DNA of 64,000 nucleotides from Corynebacterium durum (GTDB lineage: Bacteria > Actinomycetota > Actinomycetes > Mycobacteriales > Mycobacteriaceae). The notes under the pieces were generated by a model that did not search any database, was not told where the DNA came from, and was given only the letters and a program-made list of their open reading frames with translations. The DNA is taken from contig NZ_CP047200.1 in assembly GCF_030408675.1 (NCBI RefSeq), positions 1,364,001 through 1,428,000 of the forward strand. Direction: 5' to 3'. The position numbers were made by a program, and so were the translations under genes. Shown piece after piece: positions 46,815-55,299 of this stretch; the stretch's first letter is position 1, and the number at the start of each line of letters is the position of its first letter.

Positions 46815-49800
46815 CTAGCGATCCTCCAACTCCCCTTCCATCTCTAGGTACGTGCTGCGCAGCAGTTCCATCGACTCGTCAGATGGTTTTTCCCACAGAC
46901 CGCGTTCCGCAGCCTCCATCAGGCGCTCAGAAATGTCGCGTAGCGCCCACGGATTAGACTTTTCAAAAAACTCCCTGTTTACGGGGTCACCGACATAAGT
47001 GTCGGTAAGGGTTTCATACATCCAGTCATCCATGAGTCCCGTCGTGGCATCATAACCAAAAAGGTAATCAACGGTTGCGCTCATCTCAAAAGCGCCTTTG
47101 TAGCCATGCTTGCGCATCGCCTCAATCCAGCGCGGGTTGACCACCCTAGCGCGGAACACACGTCGAGATTCCTCATGCAGTGTGCGGGTTTTTACTGTTT
47201 CCTGCCGCGTGGAGTCACCGATAAAGGCATCAGGATCCTGACCAGTGAGGGCACGCACCGTCGCAACCATTCCCCCATGGAACTGGAAGTAATCATCAGA
47301 GTCGGCGATGTCATGTTCAGTGGAGTCAACATTTTTGGCTGCAACCTGAATGCGCTTGTAGGCGGTGCGCATATCGTCGGCAGCCTCTACCCCGTCAAGA
47401 CCACGACCGTAGGCGTACCCGCCCCATGCGGTGTAGACCGCTGCAAGGTCATGGTCATCACGCCAGTTGCCTGATTCAATGAGCTGCAATAGCCCCGCGC
47501 CGTAGGTGCCGGGCTTGGAGCCAAAGATACGCCGTACGTGCTCAGCGCCATCATCCAACGCGTGCGCGCGAACATAGTTCTGGTCGAGCGGTTCGTCCAG
47601 GTTGGCGACCATCTGCACGGCGTCGTCAAGCAGACCCAGTACATGCGGAAATGCGTCACGGAAGAAGCCGGAGATGCGAACCGTTACGTCAATGCGAGGT
47701 CGCCCTAGTTCCTCCAACGGGATCACCTCAAGGTCAATAACCCGGCGCGATGCTTCGTCCCAGAGTGGGCGGACACCGAGAAGTGCGAAGACTTCGGCGA
47801 TGTCGTCGCCGGAGGTGCGCATGGCTGAGGTGCCCCATGCGGAGATGCCGACGGATGTTGGGTAGTTGCCGTCGTGGTCGGCTTGGTAGCGTTCGATGAG
47901 TGAGTCAGCGAGGAGTTGGCCGGTTTCCCAGGCGAGGCGGGATGGGAGGGATTTGGGGTCGACGGAGTAGAAGTTGCGTCCGGTGGGTAGGACGTTGATG
48001 AGTCCGCGCATGGGCGAGCCGGAGGGGCCGGCTTCGATGAATCCCCCGTCGAGGGCGTGGAGGATGTGGGTGATTTCGCGGGGAGTTTGTTCGAGACGTG
48101 GGATGATTTCTTCGGCTGCGAACTGGAGGATGCGTGCGACGGTTGTGGGGTTGGCGGTGTCGGGGAGGTTGGTGGTGATGGTGGGGATGGTTGTGGGGTC
48201 CCAGTTGTTGGCGTCGAGGTTGGTGAGGAGGGTGCGGGCGTGTTGTTCGATGGTGTCGACGGTGTGGCGGGTTTCGTCGCCTTGTTCGGAGAGTCCGAGT
48301 GCTTCGCGGAGGCCGGGGGTGGCAGTTTCACCGCCCCAGAGTTGGCGGGCGCGAAGCATGGCGAGGACCAGGTCGATGCGGGTTTCGCTGGTGGGTTGTT
48401 CGCCGAGTGTGTGGAGTCCGCCGCGGATGGCGACGTCTTTGATTTCGCAGAGCCAGCCGTCGATGTGCATGAGCATGTCGTCGAAGACATCTTCGTCGGG
48501 TCGTTCGTCCCAGCCGAGGTCTTGGTCCATTTTGGCGGCGGTGAGGAGGGTCCAGATTTCTTGGCGAATGGCTGGAAGTTTGGCGGGGTCCATGGCGGCG
48601 ATGTTGGCGTGCTCGTCAAGGAGTTGTTCGAGTCGGGTGATGTCGCCGTAGGTTTCTGCGCGTGCCATGGGTGGGATCATGTGGTCGATGAGGGTGGCGT
48701 GGGCGCGTCGTTTTGCTTGGGTTCCTTCGCCGGGGTCGTTGACGAGGAAGGGGTAGATGAGTGGGAGGTCTCCGATTGCTTGGTCTGGGTAGCATTCGGC
48801 GGAGAGTCCTGCGGTTTTGCCGGGGAGCCATTCCATGTTGCCGTGTTTGCCCATGTGGATGATGGCATCGGCGTTGAAGGTGTGGCGGATCCAGTGGTAG
48901 GTGCCCAGGTAGTGGTGGTTGGCTGGTAGGTCGGGGTCGTGGTAGATGCCGACGGGGTTATCGCCGAAGCCGCGTGGTGGTTGGACCATGACGACGATGT
49001 TGCCGAATTGGAGTCCTGCGATGTAGATGTCGCCGGTTTCTGGGTGTGTGTAGTGGGTTCCGGGGGCTTCGCCCCAGTGGGTGGTCATCTCTTCCTGGAT
49101 GCTGGTGGGCAGGGTGTTGAAGAAGGTGAGGTAGGCGTCGCGTGGGAGTGTGAGGGGGTTGTTGGCGAGGACGTCGTCGGTGAGCCATTCGGGGTCGTGT
49201 CCGCCGGCGTCAATGATGGCGTGCATGAAGGCGTCGCCGTCCATGGTGTCGTAGCCGGGGATGGTGGTGGTGTCGCCGAGGTTGTAGCCTGCGTCGTGCA
49301 GGGCGTGGAGGACTTTGAGCGTGGATGCTGGGGTGTCTAGTCCGACTGCGTTGCCGATGCGGGCGTGTTTGGTGGGGTATGCGGAGAGCATGACGACGAT
49401 TTTTTTGTCGCTGTTGTTGAGGTGGCGGAGTCGGGCGTGGTGGTAGGCGATGCCTGCGAGTCGGGTGCAGCGTTCGGGGTCGGGGACATAGGAGATGAGT
49501 CCGTCGGAGTCGTATTCTTTGAAGGAGAAGGGGACGGTGATGATGCGGCCGTCGAATTCGGGGACGGCGATTTGGGTTGCCACGTCAAGTGGGGTGAGGC
49601 CGTCGTCGTTGGCGGCCCAGTCGCTGCGGGGGCTGGTGAGTGCGAGTCCCTGGATGATGGGGATGTCGAGTGCTGCTAGTTGTGCGACGTCCCAGGCTTC
49701 GTCGTCGCCGCCTGCTTGGGCGGTGGCTGGTTTGGTGCCGCCTGCTGCGAGGACGGTGGTGATGGCGGCGTCCATGGTGGCGAGTTCGTCAAGGAGTTCG

Positions 49801-50402
49801 GTGGGTGCTTGGCGTAGCGACGCCGTGAAGATGGGGATGGCATGTGCGCCTTGGGCGTCAATGGCGTCGCACAGGGCGTGGATGTAGGCGGTGTTTCCGG
49901 CGAGGTGCTGGGCGCGGTAGTAAAGGACAGCGATGCGGGGTTGGCCTGGTGTTGTTTCTGTGGTGGGGCGTTCGAGGTGTCCCCAGAGCGGCATGTGGTG
50001 GGGTTCGTCGAATCCGTGGCCGGTGAGCAGGATGGTGTCCGACAGGAAACGGTAGAGGTGTTCGAGGTTTGTTGCGCCGCCTTCTGCGAGGTAGGTGTGG
50101 GCAGTGGTGACTACGCCTGCGGGGACGGTCGAAATGTCGGTGAGCTCGGCATCAACGGCGAGTTCGCCGGATACGACGATGGTGGGTGTGCCGGAGGCGA
50201 AGATGCGGCGGAGCCCGTCTTCCCAAGCGCGCTTGCCGCCGAGGAGGCGGACGATGATGATGTCAGCGGCGTCGATAATCTCGTCGAGAAGTGCGTCGGA
50301 GATGTGGGTGGGGTTGGCGTAACGGAAGTCCACCATGTCTGCGGTGTTGGCGTTTTTGGCGGAGAGGAGGTCGGTGTCGGAGGTGGACAGCAGCGCAATC
50401 AT
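46815..50402 (-). CDS. cobN: Cobaltochelatase subunit CobN
   Basis: Large subunit of the aerobic, ATP-dependent cobaltochelatase that inserts Co2+ into hydrogenobyrinic acid a,c-diamide. About 1195 residues, close to the family norm, homologous to BchH/ChlH. Recognisable CobN blocks include SFKEYDSDGLISYVPDPERC, the HMGKHGNMEWLPGKTAGLS motif, and GGYAYGRGLDG and PWALRDISERLMEA near the end. The start MIALLSTSDTDLL at 50402 follows a cobalamin riboswitch and the SD-like GGAAAGGAAC; an in-frame longer start would lie inside the riboswitch. The N-terminal two thirds use strongly A/C-biased codons. CobS/CobT or ChlI/D-type partners are not in this window. Confidence 0.96.
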   Translation of the reverse strand: MIALLSTSDTDLLSAKNANTADMVDFRYANPTHISDALLDEIIDAADIIIVRLLGGKRAWEDGLRRIFASGTPTIVVSGELAVDAELTDISTVPAGVVTTAHTYLAEGGATNLEHLYRFLSDTILLTGHGFDEPHHMPLWGHLERPTTETTPGQPRIAVLYYRAQHLAGNTAYIHALCDAIDAQGAHAIPIFTASLRQAPTELLDELATMDAAITTVLAAGGTKPATAQAGGDDEAWDVAQLAALDIPIIQGLALTSPRSDWAANDDGLTPLDVATQIAVPEFDGRIITVPFSFKEYDSDGLISYVPDPERCTRLAGIAYHHARLRHLNNSDKKIVVMLSAYPTKHARIGNAVGLDTPASTLKVLHALHDAGYNLGDTTTIPGYDTMDGDAFMHAIIDAGGHDPEWLTDDVLANNPLTLPRDAYLTFFNTLPTSIQEEMTTHWGEAPGTHYTHPETGDIYIAGLQFGNIVVMVQPPRGFGDNPVGIYHDPDLPANHHYLGTYHWIRHTFNADAIIHMGKHGNMEWLPGKTAGLSAECYPDQAIGDLPLIYPFLVNDPGEGTQAKRRAHATLIDHMIPPMARAETYGDITRLEQLLDEHANIAAMDPAKLPAIRQEIWTLLTAAKMDQDLGWDERPDEDVFDDMLMHIDGWLCEIKDVAIRGGLHTLGEQPTSETRIDLVLAMLRARQLWGGETATPGLREALGLSEQGDETRHTVDTIEQHARTLLTNLDANNWDPTTIPTITTNLPDTANPTTVARILQFAAEEIIPRLEQTPREITHILHALDGGFIEAGPSGSPMRGLINVLPTGRNFYSVDPKSLPSRLAWETGQLLADSLIERYQADHDGNYPTSVGISAWGTSAMRTSGDDIAEVFALLGVRPLWDEASRRVIDLEVIPLEELGRPRIDVTVRISGFFRDAFPHVLGLLDDAVQMVANLDEPLDQNYVRAHALDDGAEHVRRIFGSKPGTYGAGLLQLIESGNWRDDHDLAAVYTAWGGYAYGRGLDGVEAADDMRTAYKRIQVAAKNVDSTEHDIADSDDYFQFHGGMVATVRALTGQDPDAFIGDSTRQETVKTRTLHEESRRVFRARVVNPRWIEAMRKHGYKGAFEMSATVDYLFGYDATTGLMDDWMYETLTDTYVGDPVNREFFEKSNPWALRDISERLMEAAERGLWEKPSDESMELLRSTYLEMEGELEDR

Positions 50403-50454
50403 GGCGGTTGTGTTCCTTTCCGGGGTGTCGCGCCCCGTGAGTGTGGGATGGGTG

Positions 50455-50550
50455 GTGAGGGTCTGGCTGTACAGTGGCGCGTCCGCCCGGAGTTGCACCG
50501 GATTCCTCATCCTGATCGTCTGAAAAAGTGTATCGCACCGGCGATCAATG
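50455..50550 (-). ncRNA. Cobalamin riboswitch in the cobN leader
   Basis: Read on the minus strand, the leader holds AGGAATCCGGTGCAACTCCG (around 50487-50507), then CGGACGCGCCACTGTACAG (the GCCACTG box, 50471-50479) and GCCAGACC (50460-50467), in the order and spacing of the B12-box core. Between it and the cobN start, CGGGG/CCCCG arms near 50421-50437 sit beside the ribosome site and may be the expression platform. Binding of adenosylcobalamin should reduce cobN expression. The outer ends are approximate. Confidence 0.9.
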
Positions 50551-50585
50551 GTGAGGGGCCAGGCAGTTCCGCAGATGGTTAAATT

Positions 50586-50605
50586 TCACATTTTCGATAG
50601 TGTGA
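50586..50605. promoter_or_regulatory. Palindrome between divergent cobN and cobG
   Basis: TCACATTTTC/GATAGTGTGA matches its reverse complement at 8 of 10 half-site positions, centred on TCGA. It lies 12 bases upstream of the cobG -10 hexamer, so a bound regulator could control cobG and, in the other direction, cobN. Confidence 0.45.
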
Positions 50606-50617
50606 TCGCTTCGGGGT

Positions 50618-50623
50618 TAGAAT
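50618..50623 (+). promoter_or_regulatory. -10 hexamer TAGAAT of cobG
   Basis: Seven bases before the ATG at 50631. It overlaps the alternative ATG at 50622, which argues for 50631 as the start. Confidence 0.5.
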
Positions 50624-50630
50624 GAGCGCC

Positions 50631-51794
50631 ATGACTGATTTCACCTCCTCACCTGTGTCTTTGTTAGCTGAGTCTTACCAACTTGGTGACCGTAATCGGG
50701 GCGATGGTTGCCCCGGTGCGCTGAAAATGCATGAGGCGAAGGACGGCGGTATTGGCCGCGTTCGGGTTGCCGGTGGCCAGATGTCGCCGGAGCGCTGGGA
50801 GGCGCTTGCGGATATGGCTGATCGGTTTGGGGATGGCAATATTCACGTGACGACGCGGGGCAATTTGCAGGTGCGGGGCATTCAGGACACGGCTGCATTT
50901 GCGGAGGCTGCGCAGGAGCATGGTTTTTTGCCGAGTCGTGCGCATGATCGGGTGCGCAATATTATTGCTTCACCGTTGGCGCCTGAGTTGTTGCCGCTGG
51001 TAGCGGAGTTGGATGCGGCGTTGTTGGCGGATGATGTGGTGACGGGGTTGTCGGGGCGGACGTTGTTTGGTCTTGATTCTGGGGTGGGTGATATTGTGTC
51101 GCGTCGCCCAGATTTTGGTGTGTTTGCGCACGATGGGGGTTTTCAGTTGGTGTTGGGTGGCGTGTTTGTGGCGCGCCGGGTAGAGCGTGGTGATGTTGCG
51201 GCTACGCTCGTGCAGGCTGCGCGACGGTGGCAGGAACTGCGGGGTTCTGCGTGGCGGGTAGCGGAGAAGCCTGAGGTGCATGGCGAGATTATTGCGTCGT
51301 TGGATGCTGCGGTGGAGGTTGCTGAGGTGCCGTTTGTTGGTGCGGTGCCTGGGCGTCCTGTGGGGTGGTTGCCGCAGTTGGATGGGTTGGTCAGTTTGGG
51401 TGCTGGGGTGCGTTTTGGGCAGTTGAGTAGTCAATTGGCGCGGATGATTGCGGTGACGGGTGCGCGGACGACGGTGACGCCGTGGCATTCGATTGTGCTG
51501 CATGATGTGGATGAGCATGCGGCGGAGCAGATTGTGCGGGTGTTGGCTCCGTTGGGGTTGATTTTTGACGCGAATTCGACGTGGCTGCGGGTGAGTGCAT
51601 GTACAGGTATTGAGGGGTGTGAGAAGTCGTTGTCGGATACTCGCGGGGATGCGGCGCAGGCGGTTGCGTCGTTGGATATTCCGCAGGGTAAAGTGCATTT
51701 TTCTGGGTGTGAGCGGCGGTGTGGGCATCCGTTGGAGTCGTATACGGATTATTTGGCTACTGGTGATGGCGAGTATGAGGTGTCTGCTCGGTAG
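50631..51794 (+). CDS. cobG: Precorrin-3B synthase CobG
   Basis: Iron-sulfur monooxygenase of the aerobic cobalamin route, related to sulfite/nitrite reductases. About 387 residues: the substrate-binding ferredoxin-like repeat shows RGDGCPGALKMHEAKDGG and GNIHVTTRGNLQVRGI. The 4Fe-4S cluster cysteines are C-TGIEG-C and C-ERR-C in the C-terminal third. The start at 50631 fits the -10 spacing. From about 50,950 on, codons end mostly in G or T (many TTG, GTG), the mirror of cobN. The TAG stop forms part of the likely cobH promoter. Confidence 0.94.
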   Translation: MTDFTSSPVSLLAESYQLGDRNRGDGCPGALKMHEAKDGGIGRVRVAGGQMSPERWEALADMADRFGDGNIHVTTRGNLQVRGIQDTAAFAEAAQEHGFLPSRAHDRVRNIIASPLAPELLPLVAELDAALLADDVVTGLSGRTLFGLDSGVGDIVSRRPDFGVFAHDGGFQLVLGGVFVARRVERGDVAATLVQAARRWQELRGSAWRVAEKPEVHGEIIASLDAAVEVAEVPFVGAVPGRPVGWLPQLDGLVSLGAGVRFGQLSSQLARMIAVTGARTTVTPWHSIVLHDVDEHAAEQIVRVLAPLGLIFDANSTWLRVSACTGIEGCEKSLSDTRGDAAQAVASLDIPQGKVHFSGCERRCGHPLESYTDYLATGDGEYEVSAR

Positions 51795-51797
51795 AGT
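51792..51797 (+). promoter_or_regulatory. -10 hexamer TAGAGT of cobH
   Basis: Eight bases before the cobH ATG and overlapping the cobG stop codon. Confidence 0.45.
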
Positions 51798-51805
51798 ATG
51801 TCGGT

Positions 51806-52453
51806 ATGTATAGCTACGTCACGGATGGTAACGAGATTTATCGTCGTAGTTTTGCGATGATTCGCGAGGAATCTGACCTGGGGCGTTTTGATGCGGCTCA
51901 GGCTCAGGTTGCGGTGAGGATGATTCATGCGGCTGGGCAGACTGACTTGGCCTCGGATATTGAGTTTTCAGCTGGTGTGGTGCCTGCGGCGCGTGCTGCG
52001 TTGAGTGCGGGCCGTCCGATTTTGTGTGATGTGAACATGGTGGCGTCGGGGGTGACGCGACGTCGTTTACCTGCGGATAATCAGGTGTTGTGTCTGCTCA
52101 AAGATCCTCGGGTTCCTGAGTTGGCGGCACGTTTGGGTACGACCCGGACGGCGGCTGCGGTGGAGTTGTGGGCTGAGCATCTGGAGGGGTCTGTGGTTGC
52201 GGTGGGTAATGCTCCTACTGCGTTATTCCATCTGTTGAAGTGGCTTAGCGACGACCCCGCCCGCCCCCGTCCGGCTGCTGTGTTGGGCATTCCTGTGGGG
52301 TTTGTTGGTGCTGCCGAGTCTAAGGCGGCGTTGGCGTCGGATGCGCAGGCGTTGGGGATTGAATTTGTGACGGTGCATGGGCGTCGCGGTGGTTCGGCGA
52401 TTACGTGTGCTGCTATTAATGCTTTGGCTACTGAGCAGGAGATTATGGAGTGA
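51806..52453 (+). CDS. cobH: Precorrin-8X methylmutase CobH
   Basis: Moves the C-11 methyl group to C-12 to form hydrogenobyrinic acid. The 215 residues include YEI-like RSFAMIREESDL, VRMIHAAGQTDLASDIEFS (with the active-site histidine), the DVNMVASGVTRRRL motif and ALFHLL...IPVGFVGAAESK. It overlaps the next gene by four bases (GTGA), so cobH and cobIJ are translationally coupled. Confidence 0.97.
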   Translation: MYSYVTDGNEIYRRSFAMIREESDLGRFDAAQAQVAVRMIHAAGQTDLASDIEFSAGVVPAARAALSAGRPILCDVNMVASGVTRRRLPADNQVLCLLKDPRVPELAARLGTTRTAAAVELWAEHLEGSVVAVGNAPTALFHLLKWLSDDPARPRPAAVLGIPVGFVGAAESKAALASDAQALGIEFVTVHGRRGGSAITCAAINALATEQEIME

Positions 52454-53934
52454 GCGCTCAACTTATTGGTGTTGGTGTGGGGCCTGGTGACCCGGAGCTT
52501 CTTACCTTGGCTGCTGTTGCGGCGATTGAGTCGGCTGATGTGGTGGCGTATCACGCCCGCCCGGGTGGGAGTTCGACTGCGAGGAGTATTGCTGAGCGGT
52601 TTTTCCGCGACGGGCAGATTCATGAGTTGTTGCATTACCCAGTGACCACGGGGATTACTGATCACCCAGGTGGGTATGCCGGGGCGATGGCTGAGTTTTA
52701 TGTGGAGGCAGCAGCACGTCTGAGTGCACATTTGGATGCTGGGCGGACGGTGGCTGTGCTCGCGTTGGGTGATCCGATGCTGTACAGCTCCTACCAGCAT
52801 CTTCACCGTATCCTTGAGGGCCGCTACCCTACCCGGGTCATTCCAGGTGTGCCGTCGGTAACCGCCGCCGCTGATGTGCTGGGTCAGCCACTCGCGGAAG
52901 ATGAAGAAGTACTGACCATACTTCCAGGTACGTTACCTGAGTCTGAGTTGGTGGAGCACCTTCGTCGTACCGATACTGCCGTGATTATGAAGCTGGGCCG
53001 TACTTTCACCAAGGTGCGGCGTGCCCTGCAAGCTACTGGTGCTGTTGAGCGGGCGTATGTAGTTAGCCGTGTTGGAATGGACAACCAAGATACGGTTGCG
53101 GTCGCTGACGCAGACCCCGAAGCAATTCCCTACTTTTCCGTGATTGTTGTGCCCTCAACGTCTGTGGGGCGACGTGTTGCGGAGGAGCACAAGGGCGAAG
53201 TTGTGGTTGTGGGACTCGGTCCAGGTGCCGATAAATGGACCACGCCTGAAGTGGTGGAAGAACTGGCTCGGGCGACCGATATTGTGGGCTACTCCACCTA
53301 CGTCAACCGCGTAGCAGAACGGGCTGGGCAACGCAGACACCTTTCGGATAACAAGGTGGAGGCTGAGCGGGCGGCCATGGCGTTGGATATGGCCAAACGC
53401 GGGCGTCGAGTAGCGGTGGTGTCCTCTGGGGATCCCGGTGTGTTTGCCATGGCTGCAGCGGTGCTGGAAGTCGCAGATGATCCGCAGTGGCGTGAGGTGC
53501 CGGTGCGTATCGTTCCGGGTATGACGGCGGCGCAGGCGGTGGCCAGTCGCGTAGGCGCTCCACTGGGGCATGATTTTGGCATGGTGTCGTTATCGGATCG
53601 ATTGAAGCCCTGGGAGCAGGTGGAAAAGAGGATCCGGGCTTTGGCTGGTGCGGATATGGCGTTTGCTGTGTACAACCCTGCGTCGAAGGAACGTCGTTGG
53701 CAGGTGGCGGCGCTACGGGACATCGTGCTGGAGTACCAGTCCCCTGACACACCGGTAATCGTTGCCCGCGCCGTGGGATCAGACCAAGAAAGCGTGGCAG
53801 TAAAGACGCTGGCTGAGTTTGATCCAGAGGTTGTGGACATGCGAACCATGGTGATCGTTGGAGCCTCCACCACGGCTTCTTACGAGGGGCTGAACGGTGT
53901 GCGGGTGTTTACGTCACGTCGCTATGGCGAATAA
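52450..53934 (+). CDS. cobIJ: CobI-CobJ fusion: precorrin-2 C20- and precorrin-3B C17-methyltransferase
   Basis: A 494-residue fusion of two SAM-dependent tetrapyrrole methylases. Residues 1-245 are CobI: LIGVGVGPGDPELLTLAA and LALGDPMLYSSYQHLH. Residues about 247-494 are CobJ: VVVVGLGPGADKWTTPE, IVGYSTYVNRV, VVSSGDPGVFAMA and VYNPASKERRWQ. The fusion is known as CobIJ in actinobacteria. It catalyses an early methylation and the ring contraction after CobG. It starts with GTG overlapping the cobH stop. Codon usage returns to normal after about 52,600. Confidence 0.96.
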   Translation: MSAQLIGVGVGPGDPELLTLAAVAAIESADVVAYHARPGGSSTARSIAERFFRDGQIHELLHYPVTTGITDHPGGYAGAMAEFYVEAAARLSAHLDAGRTVAVLALGDPMLYSSYQHLHRILEGRYPTRVIPGVPSVTAAADVLGQPLAEDEEVLTILPGTLPESELVEHLRRTDTAVIMKLGRTFTKVRRALQATGAVERAYVVSRVGMDNQDTVAVADADPEAIPYFSVIVVPSTSVGRRVAEEHKGEVVVVGLGPGADKWTTPEVVEELARATDIVGYSTYVNRVAERAGQRRHLSDNKVEAERAAMALDMAKRGRRVAVVSSGDPGVFAMAAAVLEVADDPQWREVPVRIVPGMTAAQAVASRVGAPLGHDFGMVSLSDRLKPWEQVEKRIRALAGADMAFAVYNPASKERRWQVAALRDIVLEYQSPDTPVIVARAVGSDQESVAVKTLAEFDPEVVDMRTMVIVGASTTASYEGLNGVRVFTSRRYGE

Positions 53935-54124
53935 ACCCCTGTGATACCACTAAAAGATGTTATTCGTATGACGAAATAAGTGGCCGCTGTGATGCCGCCT
54001 GCAAAGCATCGTGTGGGCAACACGCAGCAATGAAGCCTGCTATATTATTCAGCTCTCACCTGGGATTTTTATTTTTTCGCAAAGGTTTCTTGATCGAAAT
54101 GTGAGCATGAGATGACTCTGTGTG

Positions 54125-54130
54125 TATTAT
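54125..54130 (+). promoter_or_regulatory. -10 hexamer TATTAT upstream of the small secreted protein gene
   Basis: TATTAT in an AT-rich stretch, 26 bases upstream of GAAGGAG. No matching -35 at proper spacing was evident. Confidence 0.4.
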
Positions 54131-54175
54131 AAGTGGCAACCAGCTTAGTTTTATGTGAAGGAGTTTATACCACCA

Positions 54176-54484
54176 ATGCGCACCCTTCCTCGACGCATGA
54201 TAACCACCCTGACTGCTGGGATGCTGGCGACCGCTGTGTTCGCTGGCGCGGTGACCACCGCCCCAGAAGCTGACGCGCAGCGACGTGCCACCAGTTCCAC
54301 GGACAACACACTTTCGTCCGATGTCGGGTCGTCGGAACTCCAGAGCTTCTACAACAAGTCCCCGGATTGGGGCCAGTTCCTCCTCATGCTGATCACCGGT
54401 GGAATGCTGCTGGAAGGCGTCGGCTACCTCATTGGCCCCGCTCGCCTACAGATCCAGCACCTCATCCCGAACGTGCATATCTAA
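54176..54484 (+). CDS. Small exported protein with C-terminal hydrophobic segment
   Basis: A 102-residue protein. Signal peptide MRTLPRRMITTLTAGMLATAVFAGAV, probable cleavage after APEADA; then a Ser/Thr-rich stretch and a hydrophobic segment (FLLMLITGGMLLEGVGYLIG) near the C-terminus that could anchor it or pair in an oligomer. GAAGGAG at 54157-54163 stands 12 bases before the ATG; GTG at 54155 is rejected because it would overlap that site. No family was recognised. It stands between two cobalamin gene groups but need not be related to them. Confidence 0.7.
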   Translation: MRTLPRRMITTLTAGMLATAVFAGAVTTAPEADAQRRATSSTDNTLSSDVGSSELQSFYNKSPDWGQFLLMLITGGMLLEGVGYLIGPARLQIQHLIPNVHI

Positions 54485-54499
54485 AACCAAGAGCAAAAT

Positions 54500-54550
54500 A
54501 AGCACACCGTCGCTAACCCTAGTTTTGAGGTGCGACGGTGTGCTTGCTTT
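54500..54550. terminator. Strong bidirectional terminator
   Basis: AAGCACACCGTCGC (54500-54513) and GCGACGGTGTGCTT (54532-54545) form a perfect 14-bp stem with an 18-base loop, followed by GCTTTTA; an A-rich stretch lies on the other side. It separates the small secreted protein gene from the convergent cobK. Confidence 0.9.
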
Positions 54551-54558
54551 TAACTCCC

Positions 54559-55299
54559 CTACCCCATCAGCCCATGCGCAGCAATGTAGGCGTCACTGGC
54601 GGCGTGCACTGCGGTGATGCGAGAACCGCCTGGTAGCGGCGGGCGCTGGACCATGATCACCGGAATACCAAGTTGGCGGGCCGCCACGATTTTGGCGTAG
54701 GTAAGGCTGCCGCCGGAATTTTTGGTGACCAGGGCGTCAATCTGGTTGTCGCGCATCAGTTGTTTCTCGTCTTGCACGCTAAACGGGCCGCGAGACAAGA
54801 TGAGGCGGTGTCTCTTGGGAAGCGGCCCCTCCGGCGGATCAACGCTGCGGATGACGTACAGATTGTGCGAATCGTTGGCAAAAGGCGCAAGCTTCTGGCG
54901 GCCAATGGTGAGAAAAATATGATGGTAACGTTCGGCTATCCGGGCGGCCTCCTCCATGTCGTTGACATAGATCCACTCGTCGTAGTTTTCAGGAGTCCAG
55001 GCCGGTCGGTGCAGGGCGATGAGCGGAATACCAGTCGCCCGGGTTGCTTCGGCTGCGGATATGCTGATTTTTTCCGCAAATGGATGGGTGGCATCTACCA
55101 CAAGATCAACTTCGTGATCCATGAGCCAGCGCGCCAAACCAGGTGGCCCGCCGAAACCGCCAATGCGGACTTCTCCGAGGGGGAGCTTCGGTTCCTTCAC
55201 CCTCCCGGCCAGCGAACTGGTCACTCGCCAGCCGCTTTGCAGTAGTAATAATGCCAGTTCACGGGACTCTGCTGTTCCTCCAAGGATTAGTGCGCGCAT
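54559..55299 (-). CDS. cobK: Precorrin-6A reductase CobK
   Basis: NADPH-dependent reduction of precorrin-6A to dihydroprecorrin-6. The 246 residues begin MRALILGGTAESRELALLL, the typical CobK nucleotide-binding start, and include DATHPFAEKISISAAEA, LTIGRQKLAPF and VTKNSGGSLTYAKI. It is the last gene of cobL-cobM-cobK, and its start overlaps the end of cobM by 13 bases. Confidence 0.96.
   Translation of the reverse strand: MRALILGGTAESRELALLLLQSGWRVTSSLAGRVKEPKLPLGEVRIGGFGGPPGLARWLMDHEVDLVVDATHPFAEKISISAAEATRATGIPLIALHRPAWTPENYDEWIYVNDMEEAARIAERYHHIFLTIGRQKLAPFANDSHNLYVIRSVDPPEGPLPKRHRLILSRGPFSVQDEKQLMRDNQIDALVTKNSGGSLTYAKIVAARQLGIPVIMVQRPPLPGGSRITAVHAASDAYIAAHGLMG

Noticed and set aside
47723-48929. 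Long open frames inside cobN on both strands, rich in Pro/Ser/Thr or Gly/Val
   Set aside because: They arise from the strongly skewed base composition of this part of cobN; the translated products are low complexity.
50586-50605. GlxR/CRP-type site between cobN and cobG
   Set aside because: The half-sites are in the order TCACA...TGTGA, opposite to the TGTGA-N6-TCACA consensus, and the spacing is ten bases.
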